From Trinickia terrae (GTDB lineage: Bacteria; Pseudomonadota; Gammaproteobacteria; Burkholderiales; Burkholderiaceae): a stretch of 64,000 nt of DNA. The notes under the pieces were generated by a model. That model was not told the DNA's origin. It saw only the letters and a list, made by a program, of their open reading frames with translations, and ran no database searches. Positions within the stretch are counted from its first letter, which is position 1. Every line of letters begins with the position of its first letter. The translations under genes were made by a program, and so were the position numbers. The stretch is taken from the NCBI RefSeq assembly GCF_005144415.1, contig NZ_SWJE01000010.1:124001-188000 (forward strand), read 5' to 3'. This document shows positions 24,265-33,303 of this stretch, piece after piece.

Positions 24265-26097
24265 ATGGAAGCGAATAGGATCAATGCGCCCCGCCGGCCT
24301 TCCTGGCGCGCCGCAATCGACAAGTTGCGCAGCCGTCCGGGCGAGGCCGAAGGCCCCGCTCCGGACCCGGCGGGCGCAGCCGCGCAGGCGCGGCTGGAGG
24401 AGACTGTAGGCGCCGTCGATTTCCTGGCCCACATCGACCTGAGCCAGCGCTTTCTCTACGTTTCCGACGCCAGCCTGCGCTTCATCGGCTACCGCCGCGA
24501 GTACCTGCAGACCATCGCGCTGCACGATCTCGTGCCGGCCAGCGAGACCGCCGTGCTCGACGCGCTGCTTGCCCGCGCCGAGCTCTCCGGCGGCGTCGAG
24601 AAGGCGACGCTGCACCTGGTGAAGTCGCTGACCTACCCGATCGCCGTCGAGCTGCGCGTCGTGAAGAGCAGTCACGCCGGCGTGACGGGCTACGCGATCG
24701 CGGGCTTCGACGTGTCCGCCTGGCGCGCGACCGAGGAGCGGCTCACCTACGAGCTGCACCACGACCGCATGACGGGCCTCGCCAACATCGCCGGGCTCGT
24801 CACGGCGCTGCGGCGCACGCAGGAAACCGCGGACCGGCAAGGCACCTGCGCCGCCCTGCTGCTGCTCGACCTCGACGACTATCAGCGCGTGAACCGCGCG
24901 CTCGGCTACGACGCCGGCGACGACATGCTGCGCGAAACCGCCCGGCGCCTGCAGGCGATGGCGACGCAAGGCGAGACGCTCGCGCGCATCGCCAGCGACG
25001 AGTTCGCGATCCTGCTCGCCGCGCCGTCCAGGGCCGACGCCATCGCCACGGCCGAGGCGCTCGGCCGCCGCCTGATGACCGCGGTCCAGCAGCCCTACAC
25101 GTTCCACGGCCAGCCGGTGCACCTGTCGGCGAGCATCGGCATCGCGCTCTATCCGGACGAGCCCCATCACGGCCACGGCACCGAGCACGCGCACTACGGC
25201 CAGATGCTCCGCTGCGCCGACCACGCGCTCGCGCAGGCGAAGGCCGCGGGCGGCAACATGCTGACCTTCCACGCACCGGAGTCCGACCCGGCCGACGCCG
25301 AGCGCCTGAAGCTCGAAGCCGACCTCTACGACGGCGTGCGCAACGGCGAGTTCTCGCTGCATTTCCAGCCGATCACGAGCAGCACGACGCGCGGCGTCGT
25401 CGGCGTGGAGGCGCTGATCCGCTGGCACCACCCCGTTCACGGGCTCGTGCCGCCGTCGACTTTCATTCCGCTTGCGGAATCGATCGGGCTCATCAACTAC
25501 CTCGGCAACTGGGTACTGAAGATCGCCTGCATGCAGCTCGTCCAATGGGACGCCCAGGGCATCCCGCTACAATACGTGGCGGTCAACGTCTCGGCCCAGC
25601 AGTTCCGGGATCCGCGTTTCACGCAAAGCGTGCGCGACGCCATCGAGCTGACCGGGCTCGACCCGCGCCGGGTCGTCTTCGAGATCACCGAAAGCCTGCT
25701 GATGCACGACCCCGCGCACGCAAAGGTGCTGCTCGAAGAGCTGACGGGCATCGGCATCCGCTTCGCCGTTGACGACTTCGGCACCGGCTATTCGAGCCTC
25801 GCGTACTTGCAGCGCTTCCCGCTAGCGAAATTGAAAATCGACCGCAGCTTCGTCGAGAACCTGCTAACCTCGCGCAACGATCAGGCAATCGTTTCCGCGG
25901 TGGTCGGGCTCGCACAGACGCTCGATCTCGAGCTCGTGGCCGAAGGCGTCGAAACCGAGGCGCAGCGCGCGCTGCTCACCGAAATGGGCTGCGACCACAT
26001 CCAGGGGTGGCTCGTCTGCAAGGCGCTGCCGTCCGAGGAGCTGGCGCGCCGCTTCGAAACGAAGGCGCTGGTGCTGCACGAGGAAAGCGATGCCTGA
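24265..26097 (+). CDS. PAS-GGDEF-EAL cyclic-di-GMP signalling protein, probable phosphodiesterase
   Basis: A 610-residue protein. Residues ~50-165 form a PAS sensor (VDFLAHIDLSQRFLYVSDAS). Residues ~170-340 form a GGDEF domain in which the active-site motif reads ASDEF (RIASDEFAILLA), so cyclase activity is doubtful. Residues ~350-600 form an EAL domain with its key residues intact: VEALIRWHHP, YVAVNVSAQQF, DDFGTGYSSLAYL, KIDRSFV and EGVETEAQ. The likely activity is hydrolysis of cyclic di-GMP, with the degenerate GGDEF perhaps binding GTP as a regulator. No membrane segment is seen, so it is cytoplasmic. It is followed 66 bp later by an HDOD gene. Confidence 0.92.
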   Translation: MEANRINAPRRPSWRAAIDKLRSRPGEAEGPAPDPAGAAAQARLEETVGAVDFLAHIDLSQRFLYVSDASLRFIGYRREYLQTIALHDLVPASETAVLDALLARAELSGGVEKATLHLVKSLTYPIAVELRVVKSSHAGVTGYAIAGFDVSAWRATEERLTYELHHDRMTGLANIAGLVTALRRTQETADRQGTCAALLLLDLDDYQRVNRALGYDAGDDMLRETARRLQAMATQGETLARIASDEFAILLAAPSRADAIATAEALGRRLMTAVQQPYTFHGQPVHLSASIGIALYPDEPHHGHGTEHAHYGQMLRCADHALAQAKAAGGNMLTFHAPESDPADAERLKLEADLYDGVRNGEFSLHFQPITSSTTRGVVGVEALIRWHHPVHGLVPPSTFIPLAESIGLINYLGNWVLKIACMQLVQWDAQGIPLQYVAVNVSAQQFRDPRFTQSVRDAIELTGLDPRRVVFEITESLLMHDPAHAKVLLEELTGIGIRFAVDDFGTGYSSLAYLQRFPLAKLKIDRSFVENLLTSRNDQAIVSAVVGLAQTLDLELVAEGVETEAQRALLTEMGCDHIQGWLVCKALPSEELARRFETKALVLHEESDA

Positions 26098-26163
26098 GGC
26101 GCTCACCGGGGCGGCCGGCGGCATGGCAAATACTGAAACAGGTATGGTTTTTACGGAATTCAC

Positions 26164-27618
26164 ATGGTAAAGGCGGCGCTGCTCGACAAGCTGTGGGCGC
26201 GCATGAGCGAGCGCGGCGACTTTCCGATGCTTTCGCAATCGCTGCGCACCACGATGGCGGCGATGAATAACGACGACCTCGACTTCACGGCGCTCGTGCA
26301 AGTCGTGCTGTCGGATTTCGCGCTGACGCAGAAGGTGCTGCGCCTCGCGAATTCGGCGATGTATATGGCCTTCGGCGGCAACATCACGACCGTCACGCGG
26401 GCGCTGATGGTGCTCGGCATGGACGCCGTCGGGCACCTCGTGGTCGGGCTCAAGCTCGTCGATCACTTCCACCACAGCGCGCCGCGGCGCATCGACGCCA
26501 AGCTCGAGCTCAATCGTACGCTGCTGTCGGGCTGCGTCGCGCGCAAGCTCACCGAGTGGGGCGACCTGCGCGCGAGCGAAGAAGCCGTGGTCTGCACGCT
26601 GATGCGCCAGATCGGCAAGCTGCTCGTCGTGTTCTACCTCGAAGCCGAGTGGGATCAGATCCGCCGCAAGGCCGAAGCCGAAGGCATCCCCGAAGCCGAC
26701 GCCTGCGCCGCCGTGCTCGGCGTGAACTTCGAGGAGATCGGGCACGAGGCGGCGACGCGCTGGCGGCTGCCCGACACGATCCGCGCGGGCATGGGCACGT
26801 ACGAGGCCGACGTCAACGAGTCGCGCCAGGTGCAGTGGCTGCGCGCGATCACCAACTTTTCGACCGAGGTCGCCGACGCGCTGACCGCGGTCGACGGCCC
26901 CGAGCACGTGCGCGACGCGCGCATCGCGGATGTGGCGCACCGCTACAGCCGCGCGCTGTCCACCGACGCCGACACGCTCGTGCAGATGAGCGTTACGCTC
27001 GCGCGCGAAGAGACCGACGACGGCGTGATGCGCGAGATCGTCGAGCTGCGCGCGAACGCGGACGCCATCGCCCGCGCCGCGGTCACGCCCGAGGCGCGCA
27101 TCGGCGAAGGCCTCGAGGACCTGCGCGCGCTGCCGTCCGAGAACGCGCTCGGGCCGGTGCTCGCGCTCGCGTCGGAGACGGTGCTGGCGGGGCTCAATTT
27201 CCGCCGCACGGCCGTGTTCGTGCGGCAAGCGCCCGGTGTCTTCAAGGCGCGGCTCGGCTTCGGGCGAGACATCGACACGCTGTTGCCATCGCTGCAGTTT
27301 CCGGAGGCCTTCGAGCCCGACGTGTTCCATCTCGCGATCGCCAATTCGGTCGGCATCTTCATCGAGAACGCGCACGACCCGAAAATGGTCGCGCGCCTGC
27401 CGGACTGGTTCAAGCAAGCCTTCGACGACGCGCGCTCCTTCGTCCTCTTGCCGGTGGTCGCCAATCATTCGACGGTGGCGCTGATATACGGCGACTGGTC
27501 GCGCGAGCAGGAGCCGCGCAAGATCTCGCAGCGCGAGATGAGCGCGCTCAACGAGCTGGCGCGCGAGCTGGGCCGCTTCTTCACGCACGCGCCGACGCGC
27601 GAGGTGGAAACGCTTTGA
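26164..27618 (+). CDS. HDOD-domain signalling protein with C-terminal sensor-like region
   Basis: A 484-residue protein. Residues ~15-215 are an HDOD domain (FPMLSQSLRTTMAAMNNDD, VLRLANSAMYMAFGGN, then VTRALMVLGMDAVG). The HD residues are not preserved as in true HD hydrolases, as is normal for HDOD. Residues ~310-480 have the pattern of a GAF-like domain (NALGPVLALASETVLAGLNF through SFVLLPVVANHSTVALIYGDW). Proteins of this layout act in two-component and cyclic-di-GMP networks, controlling motility or stress. It is convergent with the second EAL-like/HDOD gene and probably cotranscribed with the upstream GGDEF/EAL gene. Confidence 0.85.
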   Translation: MVKAALLDKLWARMSERGDFPMLSQSLRTTMAAMNNDDLDFTALVQVVLSDFALTQKVLRLANSAMYMAFGGNITTVTRALMVLGMDAVGHLVVGLKLVDHFHHSAPRRIDAKLELNRTLLSGCVARKLTEWGDLRASEEAVVCTLMRQIGKLLVVFYLEAEWDQIRRKAEAEGIPEADACAAVLGVNFEEIGHEAATRWRLPDTIRAGMGTYEADVNESRQVQWLRAITNFSTEVADALTAVDGPEHVRDARIADVAHRYSRALSTDADTLVQMSVTLAREETDDGVMREIVELRANADAIARAAVTPEARIGEGLEDLRALPSENALGPVLALASETVLAGLNFRRTAVFVRQAPGVFKARLGFGRDIDTLLPSLQFPEAFEPDVFHLAIANSVGIFIENAHDPKMVARLPDWFKQAFDDARSFVLLPVVANHSTVALIYGDWSREQEPRKISQREMSALNELARELGRFFTHAPTREVETL

Positions 27619-27720
27619 TGCGCTGATAGGCGCGCCAGGGTTCGCGGGCGGCTGCGCAGATGACCGGCGCCATCCCAATCCACAGGACGGCATGCCGCCG
27701 CCCTGCCCCGCCTTCACGGG

Positions 27721-29070
27721 CTACTCGTGGTCTTCCAGGCGCTCCAGCCCGGCGCTGTCCTCGGTGTGATCGGACGAGCTCGCCCAGGCCGCCGCCTTGA
27801 GCGCGAGCTCGGCAAGCTCGGCCGCGGTAAGCGGCGCGAGCGTCTCGCAGGCGCGGTCGAGCGCAGCCCAATCGCCGTGCTCCAGCGCCTCGACGGCGGA
27901 AAGCAGCATACCGAGCGAGCCCTCGCGATGCAGGATCGCCGAGCGAATGTGGCGCGACAGCGTCAGGTCCTCGAGCGTGCGCTCGAGCGAATCGCCGAAC
28001 ACCGCATCGACGAGCGAGAACACGCCTGTCAGGAACGCCGCGTCCGTCACCTGCCGGTTCGCATTCGGCAAGCGCCGGACGGCAAGCTCCATGAAACGGG
28101 CGCGCGTGGCCGCGAGCTGCAGCAGCGGATCGTCCTCGAGCGGCACCTTGCGGCCGTCCGCGTAGAGCAGCATCTGCGTCCAGCGCGTGATGCGGTTCGT
28201 GCCGGTCGCGACGATCGCGTCGCGCAGCGTCACCGCCTTGCGGCCGATGCTGTTCTCGCCCGAATTCGCGAGCCGCATCAGATGCATGACGAGCACCGGG
28301 CTCAGCTTCAGCTCCGCTTCGAGCTGCGCGACGCTCGGGTCCGACGAGAGCAGCTGCAGCAGGTTGAGCAGCGCCTGACGCGGCGCGCTCGCCCGGCGCG
28401 CGGTCAGCATCTGCGGCCGCGCGAAGAAATACCCCTGGAACAGATCGAAGCCGAGCTCCTTGGCCTCTTCGAATGCTTCCTTCGACTCGATCTTCATCGC
28501 GATCAGGAGCTTGCCCGCCGACTTGAGCACCTTCGCGAGCTTCGGCAGCAGCTCGGGCGAGCAGCGGCTGAAATCGACCTTGACGGATTCGACGTAGGGC
28601 AAGAGCTTGGCGAAGGTCGCATCGGGCAGCACCACCTCGTCGAGCACGAAGCGATAGCGCTTCGCGTGCAACTGGACGATCCGCCCGAGCAGCGCCGCGT
28701 CCACCTCGATATCGGGAGGCAGCTCGAAAACGAAGCGATCGGGACGGATCAGCGTGATGGCGTCGGCGAGCAGCATGGCGCGGCTCGCATTCAGATAGCC
28801 CTTGTGGCCGCCGAGCGCGGCGCGCACGCCGAACTCGCCGATCGTGCGGATGATGACCTGGGCGGTGGCGGCGTCGGCGTCCTCGATGTCCGCCTCGTTT
28901 TCCACGTCGCCGCGAAACAACAGCTCGAAGCCGCGGAGCATCCCGTCGCGGTCGAGCAACGGCTGCCGGCCCAGGTGCGCAAGGCGTTCGGGAACGCCGG
29001 ATGGAGCGTCCACCCCAGCCAGACCGCTGTCGGAGCCTAGCGTGGGCCCGTCCCTGGTTTCCATCTCCAA
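27721..29070 (-). CDS. EAL-like plus HDOD signalling protein, second copy
   Basis: A 449-residue paralogue of the gene at 22702-23964. The N-terminal EAL-like part opens AHLGRQPLLDRDG and keeps FELLFRG at the catalytic position, but later EAL residues are lost: the AEKVET motif of the first copy is AMKIESKE here, so no phosphodiesterase activity is expected. The HDOD part (LMRLANSGENSIGRKAVTLRDAIVATG) is well conserved, followed by the same FMELA helix. It ends with an acidic tail. The two copies probably arose by duplication and then diverged. The start at 29070 gives the best N-terminus (MEMETRDG); a purine-rich site precedes it. Confidence 0.87.
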   Translation of the reverse strand: MEMETRDGPTLGSDSGLAGVDAPSGVPERLAHLGRQPLLDRDGMLRGFELLFRGDVENEADIEDADAATAQVIIRTIGEFGVRAALGGHKGYLNASRAMLLADAITLIRPDRFVFELPPDIEVDAALLGRIVQLHAKRYRFVLDEVVLPDATFAKLLPYVESVKVDFSRCSPELLPKLAKVLKSAGKLLIAMKIESKEAFEEAKELGFDLFQGYFFARPQMLTARRASAPRQALLNLLQLLSSDPSVAQLEAELKLSPVLVMHLMRLANSGENSIGRKAVTLRDAIVATGTNRITRWTQMLLYADGRKVPLEDDPLLQLAATRARFMELAVRRLPNANRQVTDAAFLTGVFSLVDAVFGDSLERTLEDLTLSRHIRSAILHREGSLGMLLSAVEALEHGDWAALDRACETLAPLTAAELAELALKAAAWASSSDHTEDSAGLERLEDHE

Positions 29071-29209
29071 TTCCCCTCACACATGCGCTTGATGCCTTGT
29101 ATTACGGCGTTTTTTATCAGAATCCTGAACGGATTCCGTCTCGAATTTGTGCGGGATTATACGCTGGCGGTCGTGGGGCAGACATTTACTTGCAGAAATG
29201 CCCGGATGC

Positions 29210-29243
29210 AAAAAAAAGCAGGCCGGCGAAAAACCGGACCTGC
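29210..29243 (-). terminator. Intrinsic terminator of aotJ-like gene
   Basis: On the minus strand GCAGGTCCGG (29243-29234) pairs with CCGGCCTGC (29226-29218), one bulge, 7-nt loop, and is followed by eight U (A-run 29210-29217). It lies 28 bp after the stop of the binding-protein gene at 29271. Confidence 0.92.
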
Positions 29244-29270
29244 CTGTTTGACTCTGCTGGCGCGCGTGGA

Positions 29271-30068
29271 TTACTTCAGCACGACTTTGACGTCGAAGTA
29301 CTTGGCGGCGATTTTGTCGATCGTGCCATCGGCCTTGAGCTCCTTGAGGGCCTGGTTGAGGGCATCCTTCAACGCATGGTCGCCCTTGCGCACGCCGTAG
29401 CCGACGCCCGAGCCGAGCAGCTTGTCGTCGACGACGGCCGGACCCGCGAACGCGAAGCCCGCGCCTTGCGCTCGCGAGAGGAAGCCCTTCGATGCCGCTT
29501 CCGAATCCTGGAACGACGCGTCGAGGCGGCCCGAGGCGAGGTCCGCGTAGACCTGGTCCTGCGTCTGGTATGACTCGACGCCGACGCCCGCCGTCGCCCA
29601 GCGCGCCTTGGCGTAGGTTTCCTGGATCGTGCCTTGCAGGACGCCGACGCGCTTGCCCTTGAGCGACGCGACCGTCGGCTGCAGACCGCTGCCTTTCTTC
29701 GCGATGAGCTGGTTCGGGATCGAGTAGATCGGGTCGGTGAAATCGATGGCTTGCTTGCGCTGCTCGGTGATCGTCATGTCCGAGTTGATGGTGTTGAACT
29801 TGCGCGCTTGCAGTGCGGGGATCAAACCGTCGAAGGAGTTTTCGACCCAGACGCATTTGGCTTTCAGCTTGGCGCAGACGGCGTTGCCGACGTCGACGTC
29901 GAAGCCTTGCAGTTCACCCGTGGCAGATTTGGATTCGAAGGGGGCGTAGGAAGCCTCCAGGCCGAAGCGGACTTCCTTGATGTCTGCGGCCAGGGCGCTT
30001 CCTGCGATCAGCGCGGCCGTTGTTGTCAGTGCCGCGAATGCGGCAGTCTTGCGGAAATTCAATTTCAT
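29271..30068 (-). CDS. aotJ: Periplasmic basic-amino-acid-binding protein of an ABC importer (AotJ/HisJ-like)
   Basis: A 265-residue binding protein with a signal peptide (KLNFRKTAAFAALTTTAALI, cleavage after SALA near residue 26). The mature start EVRFGLEASYAPFESK and the segments LQGFDVDVGNAVC, SFDGLIPALQARKFN and MTITEQRKQAIDFTDPIY are hallmark positions of lysine/arginine/ornithine- or histidine-binding proteins. It would deliver arginine or ornithine to the AotQ/AotM permease encoded 11 kb away on the same strand. In Pseudomonas aotJ is first in the operon; here it is last, behind a large inverted repeat. The ATG at 30068 is chosen over a TTG at 30134 because it gives the signal peptide. 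Confidence 0.9.
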   Translation of the reverse strand: MKLNFRKTAAFAALTTTAALIAGSALAADIKEVRFGLEASYAPFESKSATGELQGFDVDVGNAVCAKLKAKCVWVENSFDGLIPALQARKFNTINSDMTITEQRKQAIDFTDPIYSIPNQLIAKKGSGLQPTVASLKGKRVGVLQGTIQETYAKARWATAGVGVESYQTQDQVYADLASGRLDASFQDSEAASKGFLSRAQGAGFAFAGPAVVDDKLLGSGVGYGVRKGDHALKDALNQALKELKADGTIDKIAAKYFDVKVVLK

Positions 30069-30283
30069 TCTCTTGTGATCCTGGAATCGATTTGTTTTAG
30101 GTTTCGGCTTGGGCACTGGCGTGCATCGTCGCAATAACTCAATTGCGATTCAAATCCATCTGGATTTTGTGATGCGGCGCAACAGGTGCCGGGCGGTAAT
30201 ACTACAAGCTTAGGCGCCTGGTCGGCGCGGGATTTTGGCTTCAGCTAATGCTCAAGTTGATGTCGCTATTGGGCAATTTGCTT

Positions 30284-30525
30284 TTTTTTGCCTACCGTGT
30301 TTGGTTTTTTTCGCTAAGGTTTTCTTTTAAAAGTTCATGTCGCGGCGGTGAGCATGCGTTGCCCCTCCCCGGGGCGTGGGTCACTTTTGTCTTGCCAAAA
30401 GTAACCAAAAGCGCGTCCTGGGCGGACGGCCTTGCCCGTTAGCACTCAGTCCTGTTTGCGATAGCGGTCTGAGGGCTACCGTTATCGCTCGCCGTACGTC
30501 CCGTTAGCACGCGGCACGGAATTGC
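30284..30525 (+). repeat. Left arm of a long imperfect inverted repeat
   Basis: About 240 bp that recur in reverse complement at 30674-30917. Over the inner 225 bp I count about five substitutions and one single-base gap. Recognisable blocks, left to right, are TTTTAAAAGTTCATGTCGCG, GAGCATGCGTTGCCCCTCCC, CAAAAGTAACCAAAAGCGCG, GGGCGGACGGCC and CGTTATCGCTCGCCGTACG. Each arm also contains the short phrase CCCGTTAGCAC twice. Translations of the arm give short frames without gene character. It looks like a dispersed intergenic element of this genus present as a head-to-head pair. Confidence 0.9.
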
Positions 30526-30673
30526 CCTGCGACGATACAAATTGAAGGCGGTGGTTTGGCCACGCCCCATGTTGCTACGATTGGGAGCGAGCTCCCGCGC
30601 GTGGCGCATGCATCGCAAAACAAGCCTCTTCAGGCCTTGCATGACCATCAAGATTGATTTGATTCGAATCTGC

Positions 30674-30917
30674 GCAACCCCGTGCCGCGTGCTAACGGGC
30701 CGTACGGCGAGCGATAACGGTAGCCCTCAGACCGCTATCGCAAACAGGACTGAGTGCTAACGGGCCAAGGCCGTCCGCCCAGGACGCGCTTTTGGTTACT
30801 TTTGGCAAGACAAAAGTGACCCACGCCCCGGGGAGGGGCAACGCATGCTCACCGTCGCGACATGAACTTTTAAAAGAAAACCTTAGCGAAAGAAACCAAC
30901 CGCCGCAGGCAAAAAAC
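30674..30917 (-). repeat. Right arm of the long inverted repeat
   Basis: Reverse complement of 30284-30525, ending flush with the stop codon of astE (30918-30920). The 148-bp spacer (30526-30673) is unique and includes a small palindrome GGGAGCGAGCTCCC at 30584-30597. In an astE read-through transcript the two arms could fold into a stem of over 200 bp. Confidence 0.9.
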
Positions 30918-31970
30918 TCACTCAACCAGAGCAGCAAGCGTAGCCTGCGTAGTCTCAACGACTAAGAGCCCCGCCCGCAATCCAACCTTGACAGCCGGAT
31001 TGGGAAACACGATCCGCTCCTCATCGTGCTTCACGATGTACTGATAGTCGCCATCGCGCGCAAGCAGCATCCCTTTGCGAAACGGCGTGAAATTCGGCAC
31101 ATCGGCCGCCAGATACAACTCGAGCTGGTCGCTGACCTTGGTGATCTGATCGATCACGGTAAACACACGCGGCATCGGCGCGGCCACATCGCCTGCGCCC
31201 CCAGCCACCATCTGCCGCACGGCCCGGTCCGCGCCGGCAAACCGCGTCAAATCGTTCTGGCCGAACGGCCGCACCTTGCCCAATTCCAGCGTGCAAGCCC
31301 TCGCGCCACAGGTCTGTGCCGTGAAATGCGAATACGTGTTGCCCTTGGCCGTGTGCAGCAACACCGCCGCAATCCGCGCATCCCGCAACCACTCGAACAT
31401 CGCCCGCGACAGCGGCGCACCCGTATGCGGCAGCAGCGCAAACTGCTCGAACACCGACGCGCGAATGGCCGTGTGCATGTCGATATGCCAGCGCGCATCG
31501 GCTTGCGCAGGCGCATGCGCAAAGAAATCCGCAGCCGCTCTCTCGAGCCGCGCCGCACGCGGCGCCTCCCGGCTCTCCGGCAACTGCGCATGCTTGCCGC
31601 TGAACAAGCGGTTCAAGTCGTCATCGACATAGCGGCACGAGGTTCGCATCGCCTCGATATTGCCCAGCACGACGAGCAAGCGGCACGCGAGCGGCAGCGC
31701 CCCGCTCGCGATATCGCCCACGATGAACGACAGCAGCTCGATCGGCGCCGTCTCGTCGCCGTGAATGCCCGCCGATACGAGCACGCTGCGCGTCTTGCCG
31801 CCGATGGCCGCAGGCTCCAGCTGCACGATGCCGTCGTCGAGCCACGTCGCGCGCACGCCGTTCGCGCACACCTGCGTCTCGCGCCCCGCCAAGGGCCGCC
31901 CGCCCGCCAGCGTGAAAGCCAGGAAGTCGCTCGCGAACGCCATCGCGCCGTGCTCAGCGCTGGAAGTCAT
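30918..31970 (-). CDS. astE: Succinylglutamate desuccinylase
   Basis: A 350-residue zinc carboxypeptidase-like enzyme. The metal motif HxxE is seen in [17 protein letters not shown] (His and Glu near residues 65-68), with the third ligand in [10 protein letters not shown]; the family length (E. coli AstE 322) fits. It hydrolyses N-succinylglutamate to succinate and glutamate, the last step of the arginine succinyltransferase pathway. Its first 17 bp overlap the end of astB, so translation is coupled. Immediately after its stop lies one arm of a large inverted repeat. Confidence 0.94.
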   Translation of the reverse strand: MTSSAEHGAMAFASDFLAFTLAGGRPLAGRETQVCANGVRATWLDDGIVQLEPAAIGGKTRSVLVSAGIHGDETAPIELLSFIVGDIASGALPLACRLLVVLGNIEAMRTSCRYVDDDLNRLFSGKHAQLPESREAPRAARLERAAADFFAHAPAQADARWHIDMHTAIRASVFEQFALLPHTGAPLSRAMFEWLRDARIAAVLLHTAKGNTYSHFTAQTCGARACTLELGKVRPFGQNDLTRFAGADRAVRQMVAGGAGDVAAPMPRVFTVIDQITKVSDQLELYLAADVPNFTPFRKGMLLARDGDYQYIVKHDEERIVFPNPAVKVGLRAGLLVVETTQATLAALVE

Positions 31971-33294
31971 AGAGCGAGCCCAGGCCGAGGATTTGCGTCA
32001 GCTCGTCGAGCGCCGTGCGCGATTCGACGAGCAGGCTCGGATCGGCCAGATCGGTCGGCGCCAGCCGGTCGCGATAGTGCTTCTCGATCCAGGCGTCGAG
32101 CCGGCCGAACAGCGTGTCGCCGATCCACACGCCCGGCTTCACCGCTACGCGCTCCTCATCGTCGAGCACCACGCGCAGGCGCAGACATGCCGGGCCGCCG
32201 CCGTTCTTCATGCTCTCGCGCAGGTCGAAGACGAGCACGTCGTCGATCGGGCCCGCGCCGCTCACGAGGCGGTCAAGGTACTCGGCCACGCGCGGATTCT
32301 CGCGGCACTCCTGCGGCACGACGAGCGTTTGCCTGCCGTCCGGGCGCGTCAGCAGCTGGCTGTTGAACAGATAGGACGAGACCGCGTCGGCGACGCTCAC
32401 CTGCGCGTCCGGCACCTCGATCACATTGAACCCCGCGCCCTGCCTCGACAGTTGCGTGCGCAACTGATCGTAGACAGTGCCTTGGTCGACGAACGCGCGC
32501 TCGTGACAGAACAGCGTCTCGCGATTGCCGACCGCGATCACGTCATTGTGAAAGACGCCCGCGTCGATCATGTCGGGGCTCTGCTGCGCATAGACGGTTG
32601 CGTCTTCATCGAGCCCGTGACGCTGCGCGACCGCGCGGCTCGCCTCGAACGTCTGGCGCGCCGGATAACGTTTCGGTTCCGGCCCGCGCCGGTACTCGCT
32701 GCGTCCGTAGACGAAGAACTCGACGCCGCGCTTGACATACTCGGAGCAAAAGCGCGTGTGGTTCGCCGCGCCCTCGTCGCCAAGCGCCGGCGTGCCCGGC
32801 AGCGCTTCATGCACCGCAAAATGCGCTTCATCCGCGAAGATCGCACGCAGCGTGCGGCGCGTCGCCTCGTGCTCGATCGCGCGATGCAGCTTGCTCGTCA
32901 GGTTCGCGGGCGTGAAGTGCACGCGGCCGTCATGCGTATCGGCCGACGGGCTCACCGTCGCCGCGTTGGCGGTCCACATCGCCGAGGCCGAGCTCGCCGC
33001 GGCCAGCAGCTCCGGCGCTTCCTTCGCCGCACGCTCGATCACGCGCGTTTCGTTGCCGGAGAAGCCGAGCTCGCGCAACAGGCGCAGCGACGGCCGCTCC
33101 TGCGGCGGCAGCACGCCTTGCAGGAAACCGAGGTCGGCGAGCTGCTTCATCTTGCGCACGCCCTGCTTGGCCGCCGCCTTCGGATTGGCGACCGACTTCT
33201 CATTGTTCTGCGAGGCCACGTTGCCGAACGAGAGCCCTGCGTAGTTGTGCGTCGGACCTACGAGTCCGTCGAAATTGGCTTCCCGTGCTTCCAT
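31954..33294 (-). CDS. astB: N-succinylarginine dihydrolase
   Basis: A 446-residue member of the guanidine-modifying superfamily. The opening [21 protein letters not shown] is the AstB signature, and [16 protein letters not shown] near residue 365 supplies the catalytic cysteine; a conserved histidine lies in [15 protein letters not shown] context mid-protein ([12 protein letters not shown] region). E. coli AstB has 447 residues. It converts N2-succinylarginine to N2-succinylornithine, two ammonia and carbon dioxide. The gene sits 9 bp downstream of astD and overlaps astE. Confidence 0.95.
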   Translation of the reverse strand: MEAREANFDGLVGPTHNYAGLSFGNVASQNNEKSVANPKAAAKQGVRKMKQLADLGFLQGVLPPQERPSLRLLRELGFSGNETRVIERAAKEAPELLAAASSASAMWTANAATVSPSADTHDGRVHFTPANLTSKLHRAIEHEATRRTLRAIFADEAHFAVHEALPGTPALGDEGAANHTRFCSEYVKRGVEFFVYGRSEYRRGPEPKRYPARQTFEASRAVAQRHGLDEDATVYAQQSPDMIDAGVFHNDVIAVGNRETLFCHERAFVDQGTVYDQLRTQLSRQGAGFNVIEVPDAQVSVADAVSSYLFNSQLLTRPDGRQTLVVPQECRENPRVAEYLDRLVSGAGPIDDVLVFDLRESMKNGGGPACLRLRVVLDDEERVAVKPGVWIGDTLFGRLDAWIEKHYRDRLAPTDLADPSLLVESRTALDELTQILGLGSLYDFQR

Positions 33295-33303
33295 CGCCAG
33301 TCC

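Noticed and set aside
30655..30680. TTCGAAT sequence resembling a tRNA T-loop
   Set aside because: No flanking T-stem, acceptor stem or anticodon arm can be drawn around it.
30248..30958. Short open frames within the inverted repeat arms
   Set aside because: Both arms give the same short peptide in opposite orientation simply because they are complementary copies; no start context and no domain.
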